Origin: Immundisolibacterales bacterium
GTDB taxonomy: Bacteria > Pseudomonadota > Gammaproteobacteria > HK1
Assembly: GCA_026712715.1 (NCBI GenBank)
Contig: JAPOPW010000018.1
Location: forward strand, 1 to 64,000
Reading direction: 5' to 3'
Length of the DNA stretch: 64,000 bases
Positions 7,987 through 18,075 of the stretch are shown piece after piece. The position numbers and the translations under genes were made by a program. The notes under the pieces were generated by a model, which had not been told where the DNA came from, did no database searches, and was given only the letters and a program-made list of their open reading frames with translations. Within the stretch, counting starts at the first letter, position 1. Each line of letters opens with the position of its first letter.

Positions 7987-10400
7987 CAGTCCTTCTCCAC
8001 GGGCTCGTGTCCGGGGGACGCGCGCCGGCGCTGGCGTTCCGCCTCGCGGTCCCGGATCGCCTGCAGGCGCTTCAGCGCCTGGCGCCGGGACATGGGTTCG
8101 TCGCCACCCGCGCGATCTTCGGCCGCTCGGGCCTGGTCCGTCCTGCCCTCTTCGCCTTCCCGAGGCGGTTCGCCGGCGCCGTCGGGAGGTGCGAGCGCCG
8201 CGAGGGCGTTCTCCAGGTGCTCGATCGCCGCGACCTGATCCTCGAGCGCCGGCTCGAGCATCGGCGAAGCGGCCCGCGTCGCCGCGTCCGCGAGCCGCGC
8301 CCCGGCGCCGTGCATGCGCTCGGCGGCAAGGCGCACCTCGCCCGCGGCCTCGGCGAACCGCTTCGGCGCGTCGGGGGCCGCTCCGGGCGCGCCCTGCGCC
8401 CCCGCCTCGCCGGTGGCATCCGCCTGTTCGGCGAGCGCCTCGGCGAGAGCGGCGGCAAGGTGCCGGTGCTCCCGCTGCCGTCCGCCGACGAGCGCGAGCT
8501 CCGCGGCGAGCGCATCGATGTCCGTGAATCGCTCGAATTGCAAGGTGGCCGTTCGATCGTGGGTTTCCGCCTGGTCGGATCGCAGTGCCTGCAGGTGCTC
8601 GACAATGGAGAAGAAGATCCGTCTCAGCTCGTCGAGCGCCGCAAGGGTCGCATTCGCGGCGTCGCGAGCGCCGGCGCCGCCGTCCGCAATGCTCGCCGCC
8701 TCGCCTGCGAGGTCGCGGAGTCCTTCGAGGGCCCGGGCGCGAAGCGTCTCCGCGTGCCGGTAGCGTTCCTCGACGGCTCGCTCCGGCTCTTCGCCCTCGT
8801 CCTTGCCGCCCCCGCTTGCGGTGACGGTCCGCTCTTCTTCGAGCAATGCCTCGAGCCTCGCGAGGCGACGCGTGTTGTCCGCCGCGAGGGCGAGGACCGC
8901 CTCCGTGGGATCGCCGGAGGCCGGCCCATCCGTGGCATCGGAATCGGAATCGGAATCGGCATCGGCATCGAGGATGCCGACGATGGCCCGCTGGTCGCCA
9001 TGGGCGAGCTCGATGAGCTGCCTGACCCCCGCGAAGAGCTCGATTGCCTCCCGCAGGCCGTCCACCGCCGCGCGCTGCGCGGGGAGCGCGGCGTCCGGGT
9101 TCTCCGCCGCGAGCGCGGTACCCGCGTCCCTCATCGCGCCCACCGCGCGGGCGAGCACGGGCCGCGCCCCGGCCGCCGCCCGCAGCGCACGTTGCGTCTC
9201 CGGGTCCGGACCGTCGCCGGGGGTCGCATCCGCCGGTGCCGACGCTGCCGCCTCGAAGCGGGCGAGCACCTGGTCCGCCCGGGACGCCGCATCTTCCTGG
9301 CGCTGCGCAAGGTGCGCGTTCGTCAGCCACCCGGGCGGCGGCCCGCGGTTCCCGGGAGCATCATCTGCGGCGGCGGCGCGGACGGCGGTGTGCGCGGCGA
9401 TTGCGATCTGGTCACGGGCGACGGATCCGAGCACGGTCACCGGGTCGAGCAGGCGTTCGCGGGCCCGCTTGAGATCCGCGAGGGCCGCGTCCGCCCGCCG
9501 ATGGCCGCGTTCGCCCTCGAGGCGCCGCAGTTTGCGGCGGGCGTCGCCGAGGGACTGCCGGGCGCGCTCGAGCTCGGTGCCGAGGGCGGCGAGCTGCCAA
9601 GCGCGGAGCCGTTGCTCCGGGCTTCGCTCGTCCTCCGGCGTCCCCTCGATGAACAGACGCTCTTCCTCCGCCGCGTCGATGCCGTCCCCCACGTCGGCCA
9701 TCAGGGCGCGCTCGCGGCTCCCGAGCTCGTCGTACGCGTGCCGGAAGCCCTGCGGCTCGGCTGCCGCCCCCTCGGATTCCACCTCCGCGAGCAGCCGGCG
9801 GAGGCGGTCGCGCACTGCGCGCTGATCGTCGATCAGCCGTTCCAGGCGGGCCACGAGCCGGTCCGCGCCGCGCAGGCGGTCCGCGAGCTCGAGGATCCGT
9901 CGCGAAACGAGCTCGAGGTTGATCCGGGCGTCGTCGTCCCCCGGGGGGGCGAGACGCACCGCATCGGCGAACCACGCCGCGCTCCGCCGCAACGCCTCGA
10001 GCGCTCGCGGCCGCGATTCGATCTCGTCCGTGCCGGACGCCTCGCCATCGAACGGGTCGTCGCCGGCACCGGCCGCGAGGGCGAGGCCGAGGTTGAACGC
10101 GGCGCGGTAGCGAAGCTCCGGATCGGGGCCGGCCGCGTCCCGGGCCGCGAGGAACGCCTCGGCGGCGGCTTCGTGGTCGCCGGCCGCGAGGTGCTCGAGT
10201 CCCGCGTTGTACCGCTCGCGGGGCGTGCGTTGCGGGCCTTGCGGAGCGCTCGACGAGTCGGACTGCGCTCCCGGCGCGGCGGCGGCGGCCGCGTCCGCCG
10301 GGATCGGTTCCGCGGCCGCGGGCGGCGTCTCGTCCGCGACCGCCGCCGGCACGGCGAGCAGCCACCCCGCGAGTCCGGCGCCCTTGAGGACGGAGCTCAC
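7983..10400 (-). CDS. TPR / coiled-coil periplasmic protein in BatC position
   Basis: The 805-aa protein starts at GTG 10400, which overlaps the batB stop as GTGA. A short signal peptide (cleavage near AVADE) precedes an acidic linker and TPR-like helices (YNAGLEHLAAGDHEAAAEAF, YRAAFNLGLALAAGAGDD). The rest is a long, charged, mostly helical region rich in Ala, Glu and Arg, probably coiled coil. Residues near 480-490 are a DADADSDSDSDA run encoded by six hexanucleotide units at 8935-8970. Position and N-terminal TPRs suggest the BatC role of partner to the VWA proteins, but it is much longer than typical BatC. Beyond that the function is not recognisable. Confidence 0.75.
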   Translation of the reverse strand: MSSVLKGAGLAGWLLAVPAAVADETPPAAAEPIPADAAAAAAPGAQSDSSSAPQGPQRTPRERYNAGLEHLAAGDHEAAAEAFLAARDAAGPDPELRYRAAFNLGLALAAGAGDDPFDGEASGTDEIESRPRALEALRRSAAWFADAVRLAPPGDDDARINLELVSRRILELADRLRGADRLVARLERLIDDQRAVRDRLRRLLAEVESEGAAAEPQGFRHAYDELGSRERALMADVGDGIDAAEEERLFIEGTPEDERSPEQRLRAWQLAALGTELERARQSLGDARRKLRRLEGERGHRRADAALADLKRARERLLDPVTVLGSVARDQIAIAAHTAVRAAAADDAPGNRGPPPGWLTNAHLAQRQEDAASRADQVLARFEAAASAPADATPGDGPDPETQRALRAAAGARPVLARAVGAMRDAGTALAAENPDAALPAQRAAVDGLREAIELFAGVRQLIELAHGDQRAIVGILDADADSDSDSDATDGPASGDPTEAVLALAADNTRRLARLEALLEEERTVTASGGGKDEGEEPERAVEERYRHAETLRARALEGLRDLAGEAASIADGGAGARDAANATLAALDELRRIFFSIVEHLQALRSDQAETHDRTATLQFERFTDIDALAAELALVGGRQREHRHLAAALAEALAEQADATGEAGAQGAPGAAPDAPKRFAEAAGEVRLAAERMHGAGARLADAATRAASPMLEPALEDQVAAIEHLENALAALAPPDGAGEPPREGEEGRTDQARAAEDRAGGDEPMSRRQALKRLQAIRDREAERQRRRASPGHEPVEKDW
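8935..8970 (-). repeat. six-unit hexanucleotide array inside the BatC-like gene
   Basis: Six consecutive units of GAATCG or GCATCG (plus strand) lie here in frame. On the coding strand they encode an alternating Asp-Ala/Asp-Ser tract. Since the unit is a multiple of three, slippage would change tract length without a frameshift. Confidence 0.85.
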
Positions 10401-11428
10401 GTCCGCGACCTGCGCGGCGAGCGCGGCGCGCCGGCCCAGACCGCCCCGACGAGGCACCCGGCCGCGGCGAGGACCAGCCAGAAATAGTGCTCCGCGGGCG
10501 CCCGGCGCCGCACCCCCGACGAAGGGTCGGCGACGAGGGGCTCCACGTGGGCGTCCACGATCGCCTGGAGATCGATGGCGGAGGTCCCGGCCGGCACGTA
10601 TACCCCCTCCGTCCGCAGGGCGAGGTCGCGGAGCAGGTCGCCGTCGAGGCGCGAGCGCACCGTCCGCCCGTCACCGTCGAGAAGCACGGTCCGCGCGCCG
10701 GTGTCGGAATCGGTGAGCACGATCTCGCTTCCCGCCTCGCTCCCGAATCCGATGGCGGCGATGCGGATGCCGGCCCTCACCGCCTCGTCGGCCGCATCGA
10801 GGGGAAACGAGTCGTGGTCCTCGCCGTCCGTGATCAGCAGCAGGAGCCGCGGCGCCCCGCGGTTCGGCCCGAATGCCTCCACCGCCTTGCGGACGGCGTC
10901 TCCGATCCGGGTCCCGCCGCGCGCGACCGAGCCCGGGTCGACACCGTCCAGCACGAGGTGGAAGTAGCCGTAGTCGGTGGTCAGGGGGCACATCACGCTC
11001 GCCCGTCCCGCGAACGCGACGAGCCCGACCCGGTGCCCGCTCACCCGGTCCACCAGCTCGCGGACGTCGGCCTTGGCCCGCGCGAGGCGATTGGGCGCCG
11101 CGTCCTCGGCGAGCATGCTCCGGGAGACGTCGAGGGCCACCAGGACGTCCCCGCCGGCCCTTTGCGTGGCCACTTCGGTGCCGCCCGGGGTCTGGGGGCG
11201 CATGAGGGCCGCGATGCCGAAGAGCAAGGTGGCCCCCATCAGCGCGACCTTGAGGATCCGGCGCGGCCGGGCGGCGCCGTGGGCGAGGCGGGCCTGCATC
11301 GCCGCGGACACGAAACGCGAGAGGCGCTCGCGGCCCCTCACCTCCAGCCACAGGAGCAGGCCGGTCAGCGGGAGCGCGGGCCACGCGAGGTGGACGAAGG
11401 CCGGATCCGCGAACGTCACGGTGCCCAT
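10397..11428 (-). CDS. batB: VWA-domain membrane protein, BatB-like
   Basis: The 343-aa protein has an N-terminal aerotolerance-type membrane region with two hydrophobic helices (FVHLAWPALPLTGLLLWL and ILKVALMGATLLFGIAALM), then a von Willebrand A domain with an intact MIDAS start DVSRSM and the later TDGEDHD motif. A C-terminal helix (YFWLVLAAAGCLVGAVWA) anchors it. BatB proteins sit in the inner membrane with VWA domains facing the periplasm and bind metal-dependent partners. Its stop overlaps the downstream GTG as GTGA, indicating translational coupling. It lies between batA and the TPR protein, the usual Bat gene order. Confidence 0.88.
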   Translation of the reverse strand: MGTVTFADPAFVHLAWPALPLTGLLLWLEVRGRERLSRFVSAAMQARLAHGAARPRRILKVALMGATLLFGIAALMRPQTPGGTEVATQRAGGDVLVALDVSRSMLAEDAAPNRLARAKADVRELVDRVSGHRVGLVAFAGRASVMCPLTTDYGYFHLVLDGVDPGSVARGGTRIGDAVRKAVEAFGPNRGAPRLLLLITDGEDHDSFPLDAADEAVRAGIRIAAIGFGSEAGSEIVLTDSDTGARTVLLDGDGRTVRSRLDGDLLRDLALRTEGVYVPAGTSAIDLQAIVDAHVEPLVADPSSGVRRRAPAEHYFWLVLAAAGCLVGAVWAGAPRSPRRSRT

Positions 11429-11429
11429 G

Positions 11430-12455
11430 CTATGGCGCCCGCGCGAAGAGGGTGCCGCGTACCAGCCACCCGGCCGCGGCCAGGGCGAGGGCGGCGGCGA
11501 GCGGCCACGCGAACCATTCGTCGTACTGGCGCGAACGGTCCTCGGCGATGGGCGCCCGCTCCAGGCGGTCGATCTCGGCGTAGACCTCGGCGAGCGCCTC
11601 CGCGTCTGCGGCCCGGAAGTACCGCCCGCCGGTCCGTGCGGCGATGTCGCGCAAGGTCGCTTCGTCGATCTCGACCCGGACCGCCCGCAGCACCGATCCG
11701 CCGGGCCGGGCGACCCGCATGTGCGCGATCCCGGTGGTGCCGGCGCCGATCGTGTGCACCTTGATGCCGAGCGTACGGGCGAGCTCCGCCGCCGCCCGGG
11801 GCGACTCGACGCCGGCGTTGTTGACGCCGTCGGTCAGAAGCACCGCGACCCGCGATTGCACCGGCGCTTCGCGAAGGCGCTCGACGGCGAGGCCGAGAGC
11901 GTCTCCGATGGCGGTCCGGTTCTCCTCGCGGACGGTCGTGATCTCGAGGTTGCGGGCGACCGCGACGAGGTTCTCGTGGTCCAGGGTGACCGGCGCGGCG
12001 GTGTCCGCGAAAGCGGCGAAGCTGACGATGCCGATGGTGTCGTTCGGCCGGCCCGGCAGCGCGCCGCCGCCGAGCACGAAGTGCTCGAATACGTCCTGCA
12101 CGGCCGCAAGGCGGGTGCGCTCGCGTTCCGGGGTCGACAGATCGAGCGCGCTCATCGAGCCGGAGGTGTCGACCACCATCATGATCGCGATTCCCTCGCG
12201 CTGGACCCGGGTGAAGCCCTCGCCGGTGCGCGGCCCGGCGAGGGCGAGCGCGAAGCCGGCGACCGCGAGCGCCACCAGGAGGTCCGGAACCCAGACGAAG
12301 CGGGCGCGCCAGCCGCCGCCGGTCTCCGGCAGCAGGTCGAGCGACGAGAAGAGCACCCGGCCCGGGGCGCGTCGGGCGAGCCGGTACACCGGCACGGCCG
12401 CGAGGACGAGCAGCAGCATGAGCGGCTCGCGGAACTCGAGGGCGCCCACGGTCAC
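11430..12455 (-). CDS. batA: VWA-domain membrane protein, BatA-like
   Basis: The 341-aa product begins VTVGALEFREPLMLLLVLAA at a GTG that overlaps the preceding stop as GTGA. It has two N-terminal membrane helices, a VWA domain with the MIDAS motif DTSGSM and a later LLTDGVNNAG motif, and a C-terminal helix (WPLAAALALAAAGWLVRG). This layout is that of BatA. The longer open frame upstream of the GTG is antisense-like Arg/Pro sequence and was excluded. Next to MoxR and DUF58 genes, BatA proteins are thought to take part in envelope protein maturation or stress tolerance; the actual client is unknown. Confidence 0.88.
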   Translation of the reverse strand: MTVGALEFREPLMLLLVLAAVPVYRLARRAPGRVLFSSLDLLPETGGGWRARFVWVPDLLVALAVAGFALALAGPRTGEGFTRVQREGIAIMMVVDTSGSMSALDLSTPERERTRLAAVQDVFEHFVLGGGALPGRPNDTIGIVSFAAFADTAAPVTLDHENLVAVARNLEITTVREENRTAIGDALGLAVERLREAPVQSRVAVLLTDGVNNAGVESPRAAAELARTLGIKVHTIGAGTTGIAHMRVARPGGSVLRAVRVEIDEATLRDIAARTGGRYFRAADAEALAEVYAEIDRLERAPIAEDRSRQYDEWFAWPLAAALALAAAGWLVRGTLFARAP

Positions 12456-13467
12456 GCCGGCCGCCCCGCCGGGTCTTCGGGCGCGCGGCTCTCCGCGAGG
12501 AAGCGCTCCGCCACCTCGAACGCCTGCCGCGACTCGTCCGCGCCCGGCGTGTAGCGGGCGAACTTCACCCGATCGCAGCGCTCCAGGAAATCGGAGAGCA
12601 GGCCGCGGTGGCTGGACGAGAGCTCGGCCGAACGCCCGGCCTCGAACAGGAACTCCTCGGTGGTGAGCTCCGGCGCACGGAGCGCAAAGCGCTCCTCGAC
12701 GTAGCGGCGAACGATGTCCGAGAGCTCGACGTACCACGGGTCCACCCGGTCGCCTTCCGGCAGGCCCTGGCCGCGAAGGCGCGCGAGCCGGGCGGAGGCG
12801 CGCTCGAACGCGCCCGCCCGGGCGCGCTCCGGAGCCCGGCGCCGCCGCACCGCGACGACCGCCGCCGCGATGGAGAGGGCGGCGAGCGTGGCGAGCCACG
12901 CCCGGTTCCGCCGCAGCCAGGAGCCGTCGGGCTCGGCGAGCGGAGGGCGCGCCGGACGCAGCTCGATCGTCTCCCGGTCCTCCGGCAGCACCGACGCGAC
13001 GTCGAACGCCAGCTCCTCGGTGAGCAGCTCGCGCGTCGTCCCGTCGCCGCGGCCCGGGCGTTCGTCGGTGAACTCGAGGCGAAGGCGCGGAACGCGGTGG
13101 CGTCCGCTCGCGGTCGCCTGCAGGGTGTAGCGTTGCGCGAGCCGCGGCCCACCGTTCTCGCCGGTCTCCTCGCGCGGAGTGAAGTCGAGGATCGTGAAGC
13201 GCCCGAGCGCGTCCCCGAACGACGGCATTTCGACCCGCACCCCGGGCTCCGCCTCGACCGAGAGCGAGAGCGTCATCCGGTCTCCGAGGCGCGGCTCGGC
13301 GGGGCTCAGGGTGACCTCCGCCACGACCGGGCCGTCGCGCGTCTCGGCCCGGAGCGGCGCCCCGGCCCCGTCTCTGGCCTGGTCCTCTCCGGCCCCGGCC
13401 GCTCCCGGGGCGGCCGCGCCCGCCGCCAGCGCGAGCAGCCCGGCCGCGAGCGCCGGCCGCGCGCCGG

Positions 13468-13471
<4 letters not shown>
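12452..13471 (-). CDS. BatD/DUF4381-like single-pass membrane protein
   Basis: The 339-aa protein has an Ala/Gly-rich signal peptide, a beta-rich external domain (about 40-190, including VEVTLSPAEP-like strands and FTILDFTPREETGE), one membrane helix (AWLATLAALSIAAAVVAV, around 205) and a cytoplasmic domain with WYVELSDIVRRYVEERF and an ELTTEEFLFE segment, typical of DUF4381-like proteins in MoxR/VWA operons. Both ends overlap neighbours by four bases (ATGA upstream, GTGA downstream). It probably bridges the DUF58 protein and the VWA membrane proteins, an inference from gene order. Confidence 0.78.
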
Positions 13472-14460
<989 letters not shown>

Positions 14461-14481
14461 GACGCGAAGACCGGGTGTCGC

Positions 14482-15477
14482 TCAGGGCACCTCGACGTGC
14501 GCGAGGACGGCGCCGGCAAGGTCGTCGGAGTCCCGGCCCTCCGCCTCCGCCTCGTACGTGGTCACGATTCGGTGCCGGAGCACGTCCGGGGCCACCGTCT
14601 TCACGTCGTGCGGGCTCGCGTAGCTGCGCCCCGCGAGCAGGGCGTGGGTCTTGGCGAGCTGCACGAGGGCGAGCGACCCGCGCACCGAGGCGCCGTACTC
14701 GATGAGGCTGGAGAGGTCGGGCAGCCCGGCCGCCGCCGGGTCCCGCGTCGCGGCCGCGAGCTCCACCGCGTAGCGCTTGACCTTCTCGTCCACGAACACC
14801 TGGCGCACCGCCTCGCGGGCGCCGAGAATCTCGGCCCCGCTCATCACCGCCCCGGCCCGCGGCACGCTCCCCGCGCCGGCCATGCGGTCGATGATCCGGA
14901 CCTCCTCGTCGCGGCTCGGATATCCCACGCGAAGCTTCATCACGAAGCGATCGAGCTGGGCTTCGGGAAGCGGGTAGGTGCCTTCCTGCTCGATCGGGTT
15001 CTGGGTCGCCATGACGAGGAACGGCTCCTCGAGCCGGAAGGTCTCCTCGCCGAGGGTCACCTGGCCCTCCTGCATGGCCTCGAGCAGCGCCGCCTGGACC
15101 TTGGCCGGGGCGCGGTTGATCTCGTCCGCCAGCACCAGATTGCCGAACACCGGCCCCTTGCGAACGGAGTAGGTGCCCTCGCGCGGATTGAATATCTGGG
15201 TGCCGGTCACGTCGCCGGGCAGCATGTCGGGGGTAAACTGGATGCGCGAGAAGCGGCCTTCCACGGCATCCGCAAGGGTGCTGACGGCGAGGGTCTTGGC
15301 GAGTCCGGGAACCCCTTCGAGGAGGACGTGGCCACCGGCGAGGAGGGCGAGGAGCAGCCGGTCGACCAGGCCGTCCTGTCCGACGAGCACCTTTCCCACC
15401 TCGGATCGGACCGTGTCGAACCGCTCCTTGATGGCTCCGATGTCCGGCATCTTGCCGGGGGTGGATTGCGCCTTCAT
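14482..15477 (-). CDS. moxR: MoxR-family AAA+ ATPase
   Basis: The 331-aa ATPase has a Walker A motif GVPGLAKT at residues 55-62, Walker B LVLADEI at 114-120, and the sensor and substrate-loop sequence ATQNPIEQEGTYPLPEAQLD typical of MoxR. MoxR proteins are chaperone-like ATPases that help cofactor insertion or assembly of envelope complexes with VWA partners. This is the first gene of a seven-gene minus-strand operon that continues with DUF58, DUF4381-like, batA, batB, TPR and BatD-like genes. The start ATG 15477 fits the family length. Confidence 0.93.
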   Translation of the reverse strand: MKAQSTPGKMPDIGAIKERFDTVRSEVGKVLVGQDGLVDRLLLALLAGGHVLLEGVPGLAKTLAVSTLADAVEGRFSRIQFTPDMLPGDVTGTQIFNPREGTYSVRKGPVFGNLVLADEINRAPAKVQAALLEAMQEGQVTLGEETFRLEEPFLVMATQNPIEQEGTYPLPEAQLDRFVMKLRVGYPSRDEEVRIIDRMAGAGSVPRAGAVMSGAEILGAREAVRQVFVDEKVKRYAVELAAATRDPAAAGLPDLSSLIEYGASVRGSLALVQLAKTHALLAGRSYASPHDVKTVAPDVLRHRIVTTYEAEAEGRDSDDLAGAVLAHVEVP

Positions 15478-15838
15478 TCGTATCCTACCTCGCGATACCG
15501 TGCTGCCGCGGCGCCCTGCGGCCTCCTGCCGCGGGCGCGGATCAGCGCGTCGCCCCGCGACCGCCGCGCCGCGAGCGCGGGCACCACCTGGCCCTGCCGC
15601 GGGCGCGTTCGCGCTGCCCGTATCCCGTTTTCCGGCGCCCCTGCGGGCGCCGGCGTGTCGGAATTGATGGTGACGAAAACCGGGATTTCAAGCGGCCGCA
15701 TGCACCCGACCGCGGGCGCCACGGGTCCGAGCGCTCGTCGGGCCGGCCGGTCCGCCACGGCCCGGGTGCGAACGCCCTCGGTGCCCGGTCTCCGGCCGCG
15801 CCGCGCCTCCGCGCCGGGCCGCGGGGGCCCAACGCGGG
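15478..15838. promoter_or_regulatory. intergenic region upstream of moxR operon with a strong hairpin
   Basis: This 361-bp GC-rich spacer lies between the MetE-like gene, which ends at 15839, and the moxR start, both on the minus strand. It should hold the moxR operon promoter, but I cannot pick clear -10/-35 boxes. It includes a perfect 9-bp stem with a 4-base loop at 15632-15653 (CCGGCGCCC, CTGC, GGGCGCCGG). No T-run follows on either strand, so it is not a standard intrinsic terminator, although it could slow transcription or protect RNA ends. Confidence 0.35.
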
Positions 15839-16972
15839 TCAGATTCGCGCCGACGCGATGGCGGCGCCCTCGGCGAGGGCCGCGAGCTTGACGTAGGTGA
15901 TGTCGGGATCGACGGAGCCGAAGCCGGCGAAGGTCCCGAAGCCGCAGTCGCTCCCCGCGACGACCCGATCCGGCCCGACGATGGTCGCGAACTGCTCGAT
16001 CCGTTGCGCGACGAGCTCCGGGTGCTCGACGAAGTTGTTCGTCGAGTCGATGACCCCGGGCACGAGGACCAGGTCGTCGGGGATCTCGCTTCGCCGGTCG
16101 CGGAACACGGTCCACTCGTGCGCGTGCCGGGGGTTGGCGCTCTCGAAGAGGACGTAGCCGGCGCGGATCGACATGAGGGCCGAGAACACGTGATCGAGCC
16201 CGATGTCGCACACGTGCGGCCCTTCGTAGTTTCCCCAGCAGATGTGGGCCCGCACTCGGGTACGGTCCGCGTCCCGGAGGGCGTGGTTCAGGGCCTCGAC
16301 GTTGGTCGCCGCGACCCTCACGAACTCCTCGTCCGAGAGGTCGCCGAAGACCGCGTGCCGGGAGAGGCCGAGGTCCGGACAGTCGAGCTGAAGATCGAGC
16401 CCGGACGCGAGGATCGCGTCGTACTCGGGCTTCATCGCGTCGGCGAGCGCGGCGAGGTAGGCATCGCGGGTCGGGTAGTACGCGTTCGGCAGGAACTGCG
16501 CGATGACTCCGGGCGACGCCGCGTTCATGAACCCGCGCTTCGCCCCGTGCGCCTCCATCCCCGCCTTCAGGTTGGCGATGTCGGCCGCGAGGTCCGCATC
16601 GCCCTTCGGCGCCACCGGTCCCGTGCACTGCGGGCGCGCGAACTGCGGCGTGCCGCCTTCGCGGGCGATCCGCTGCATGTAGCTCGGGAAGAGCTTGAGG
16701 TCTCCGGGGACGTTCCGGTCGCTGTCCCCGGAGAATCCCGTGTAGCGGTCCTTGACGTAGGTCGAGTAGGAGATCTTGGAGGTCTCGCCGTCGGAGACGA
16801 AGTCGATCCCGGCCTCGACCTGGCGGCGGACGGTCTCGGCGCACTCCTCGGCCATGCAGGCGGCGAAGCCGTCCACGTCGTAGTCGTCGCCGCGGTCGCG
16901 GGCGAAGAGGAAGTCGACCGTCCGCTGGCTTCGCGGCAGCGAGCCGACGTGGGTAGTCGCGAATCGGGTCAT
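15839..16972 (-). CDS. cobalamin-independent methionine synthase (MetE C-terminal) family protein
   Basis: The 377-aa product is a single MetE-like barrel. It has TTHVGSLPRS at the N-terminus and a zinc site with H243 and C245 in RAHICWGNY, E277 in LFESANP and C343 in GSDCGFG, the same ligand types used by MetE and epoxyalkane:CoM transferase. It lacks the MetE N-terminal barrel, so folate-dependent methionine synthesis is unlikely; a thiol transfer or C-S bond reaction on a small catabolite is more probable. AGGAG precedes ATG 16972. It lies downstream of a cupin gene across a duplicated stop-start junction and may belong to the same operon. Confidence 0.82.
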   Translation of the reverse strand: MTRFATTHVGSLPRSQRTVDFLFARDRGDDYDVDGFAACMAEECAETVRRQVEAGIDFVSDGETSKISYSTYVKDRYTGFSGDSDRNVPGDLKLFPSYMQRIAREGGTPQFARPQCTGPVAPKGDADLAADIANLKAGMEAHGAKRGFMNAASPGVIAQFLPNAYYPTRDAYLAALADAMKPEYDAILASGLDLQLDCPDLGLSRHAVFGDLSDEEFVRVAATNVEALNHALRDADRTRVRAHICWGNYEGPHVCDIGLDHVFSALMSIRAGYVLFESANPRHAHEWTVFRDRRSEIPDDLVLVPGVIDSTNNFVEHPELVAQRIEQFATIVGPDRVVAGSDCGFGTFAGFGSVDPDITYVKLAALAEGAAIASARI

Positions 16973-17047
16973 GCGGGTCTCCTGGCGCTTCGGCTCCCAC
17001 GGCGTGAATGCCGTGGAAGCCGAGTGGGGATGCGGGTCATGCGGGTC
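16965..17047. repeat. 15-bp direct repeat flanking a hairpin at the cupin/MetE-like junction
   Basis: CGGGTCATGCGGGTC occurs at 16965-16979 and again at 17033-17047. Each copy contains a stop-start overlap on the minus strand. Between them 16991-17003 and 17010-17022 form a stem of 13 pairs with one mismatch and a 6-base loop, placed just ahead of the MetE-like gene's AGGAG. Confidence 0.75.
16969..17040 (-). CDS. possible 23-residue coupling ORF between cupin and MetE-like genes
   Basis: A short frame starts at an ATG that overlaps the cupin stop (ATGA) and ends at a TGA that overlaps the MetE-like start (ATGA). The peptide begins MTRI, resembling the downstream protein's MTRF, and ends RRPA, the same four residues that end the cupin. 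It therefore looks like a duplicated junction and may only relay ribosomes. Whether it is translated is unknown. Confidence 0.3.
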   Translation of the reverse strand: MTRIPTRLPRHSRRGSRSARRPA

Positions 17048-18011
17048 GCCTTGCGGTCGGACCGGCCGGATCGTCGGTGTCGCGGATGCGAAAGAGCGCC
17101 GCGTCGCCGCTCATCGTCGGCTCGAGGCGGCGCGCGAGTCCGGGCGGAACGGCGCAGGTGTCGCCGGGGGCGAGGAGGCTATCACCGCCGTCCCAGGCGA
17201 GGCGCCAGTGGCCGCGGTGGACCATGAGCACCTCGTGGCACGGGGTGGAGTAGCGATCCGGCGCGAGCGAGCTCCGGGCGAGGAAGTCGACCTCGAAGCC
17301 CGGGCGGTCGTAGATGAGGGCGCCGTCGGTGCCGATGACCGCCGCGGGGCGCTTGGCGGCGCGGGCCGCGAGGTCCTGGTAGCGGCCGATGCAGGCGGGC
17401 ACCACCTCCTCGACGGGAACCTCCGGGAAGGCGGCGAGCTCCCCCTCGGTGAGGAGCGGCATCGGGCTCACGCCCGCGGGGAGGGCTTCTCCCGCATTCG
17501 TGTCGTAGAGCCGGCCAGTCTCGGCGAGGACGAGCCCGTGCTCCCGCGCTTCCTCGATGACCTGCGGCGCCCAGGTCACCCCGCCCCCCGCGTCGTCGCC
17601 CCCGAGCATGGCCATGATGATTCCGTAGTCGGTCCCCACGTTCTCGAAGCCTCGAAAGATGCCGGTCGGAATGTCGAAGATGTCGCCCTCTTCGAGGACC
17701 ACTTCGCCGGCCGTCCCCCACCGCCCCCAGAAGAATCGCCAGCGCCCGCGATGCACGAAGAACACCTCCGCGGTGCGATGCGAGTGGAGCGAGTTCACGC
17801 AGTGCGGAGGCTGCCCGGCCGCGCCGATGTTGAACCCGGTCTTCTCGCGCAGGTGCACGTGCTGGTCCGGGCTCTCCGAGACCCCCGCCCCGATGATGCT
17901 GAAGTTCTCCTTGCGGTCGGACCCGGGGGTGTGGGTGTCGATGAACGCGGTCCGGCAGGGCCTGAGGTCGCCGTAGCGGACGATGTGGGATTCCATCTCG
18001 AGCGGGGTCAT
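17037..18011 (-). CDS. double-cupin domain protein
   Basis: The 324-aa protein has two cupin modules. The first includes HCVNSLHSHRTAEVFFVHRGRW, giving several candidate metal-binding histidines, followed by LEEGDIFDIPTGIFRGFENV. The second includes STPCHEVLMVHRGHWRLAW and LLAPGDTCAVPPG. This arrangement resembles ring-cleaving or sugar-modifying bicupins, but the substrate is not identifiable. The start is ATG 18011; M6 (ATG 17996) is an alternative. It reads with the SnoaL-like gene upstream and the MetE-like gene downstream, so the three may process a shared compound. Confidence 0.75.
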   Translation of the reverse strand: MTPLEMESHIVRYGDLRPCRTAFIDTHTPGSDRKENFSIIGAGVSESPDQHVHLREKTGFNIGAAGQPPHCVNSLHSHRTAEVFFVHRGRWRFFWGRWGTAGEVVLEEGDIFDIPTGIFRGFENVGTDYGIIMAMLGGDDAGGGVTWAPQVIEEAREHGLVLAETGRLYDTNAGEALPAGVSPMPLLTEGELAAFPEVPVEEVVPACIGRYQDLAARAAKRPAAVIGTDGALIYDRPGFEVDFLARSSLAPDRYSTPCHEVLMVHRGHWRLAWDGGDSLLAPGDTCAVPPGLARRLEPTMSGDAALFRIRDTDDPAGPTARRPA

Positions 18012-18075
18012 GTCTGATTCCGGGGTTCGTTCGCGTCGCCGGCACGTTCGTGCGGCCGGCTCCAACCGGCCTCCG

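Noticed and set aside
8007-10487. Long open frame on the plus strand opposite the BatC-like gene
   Set aside because: It is the antisense of a convincing coupled gene with signal peptide and TPRs; the Arg/Gly-rich translation has no motifs. High GC leaves antisense frames open.
15632-15653. Intrinsic terminator
   Set aside because: The stem is strong but no T-run follows on either strand, so I list it only as a hairpin.
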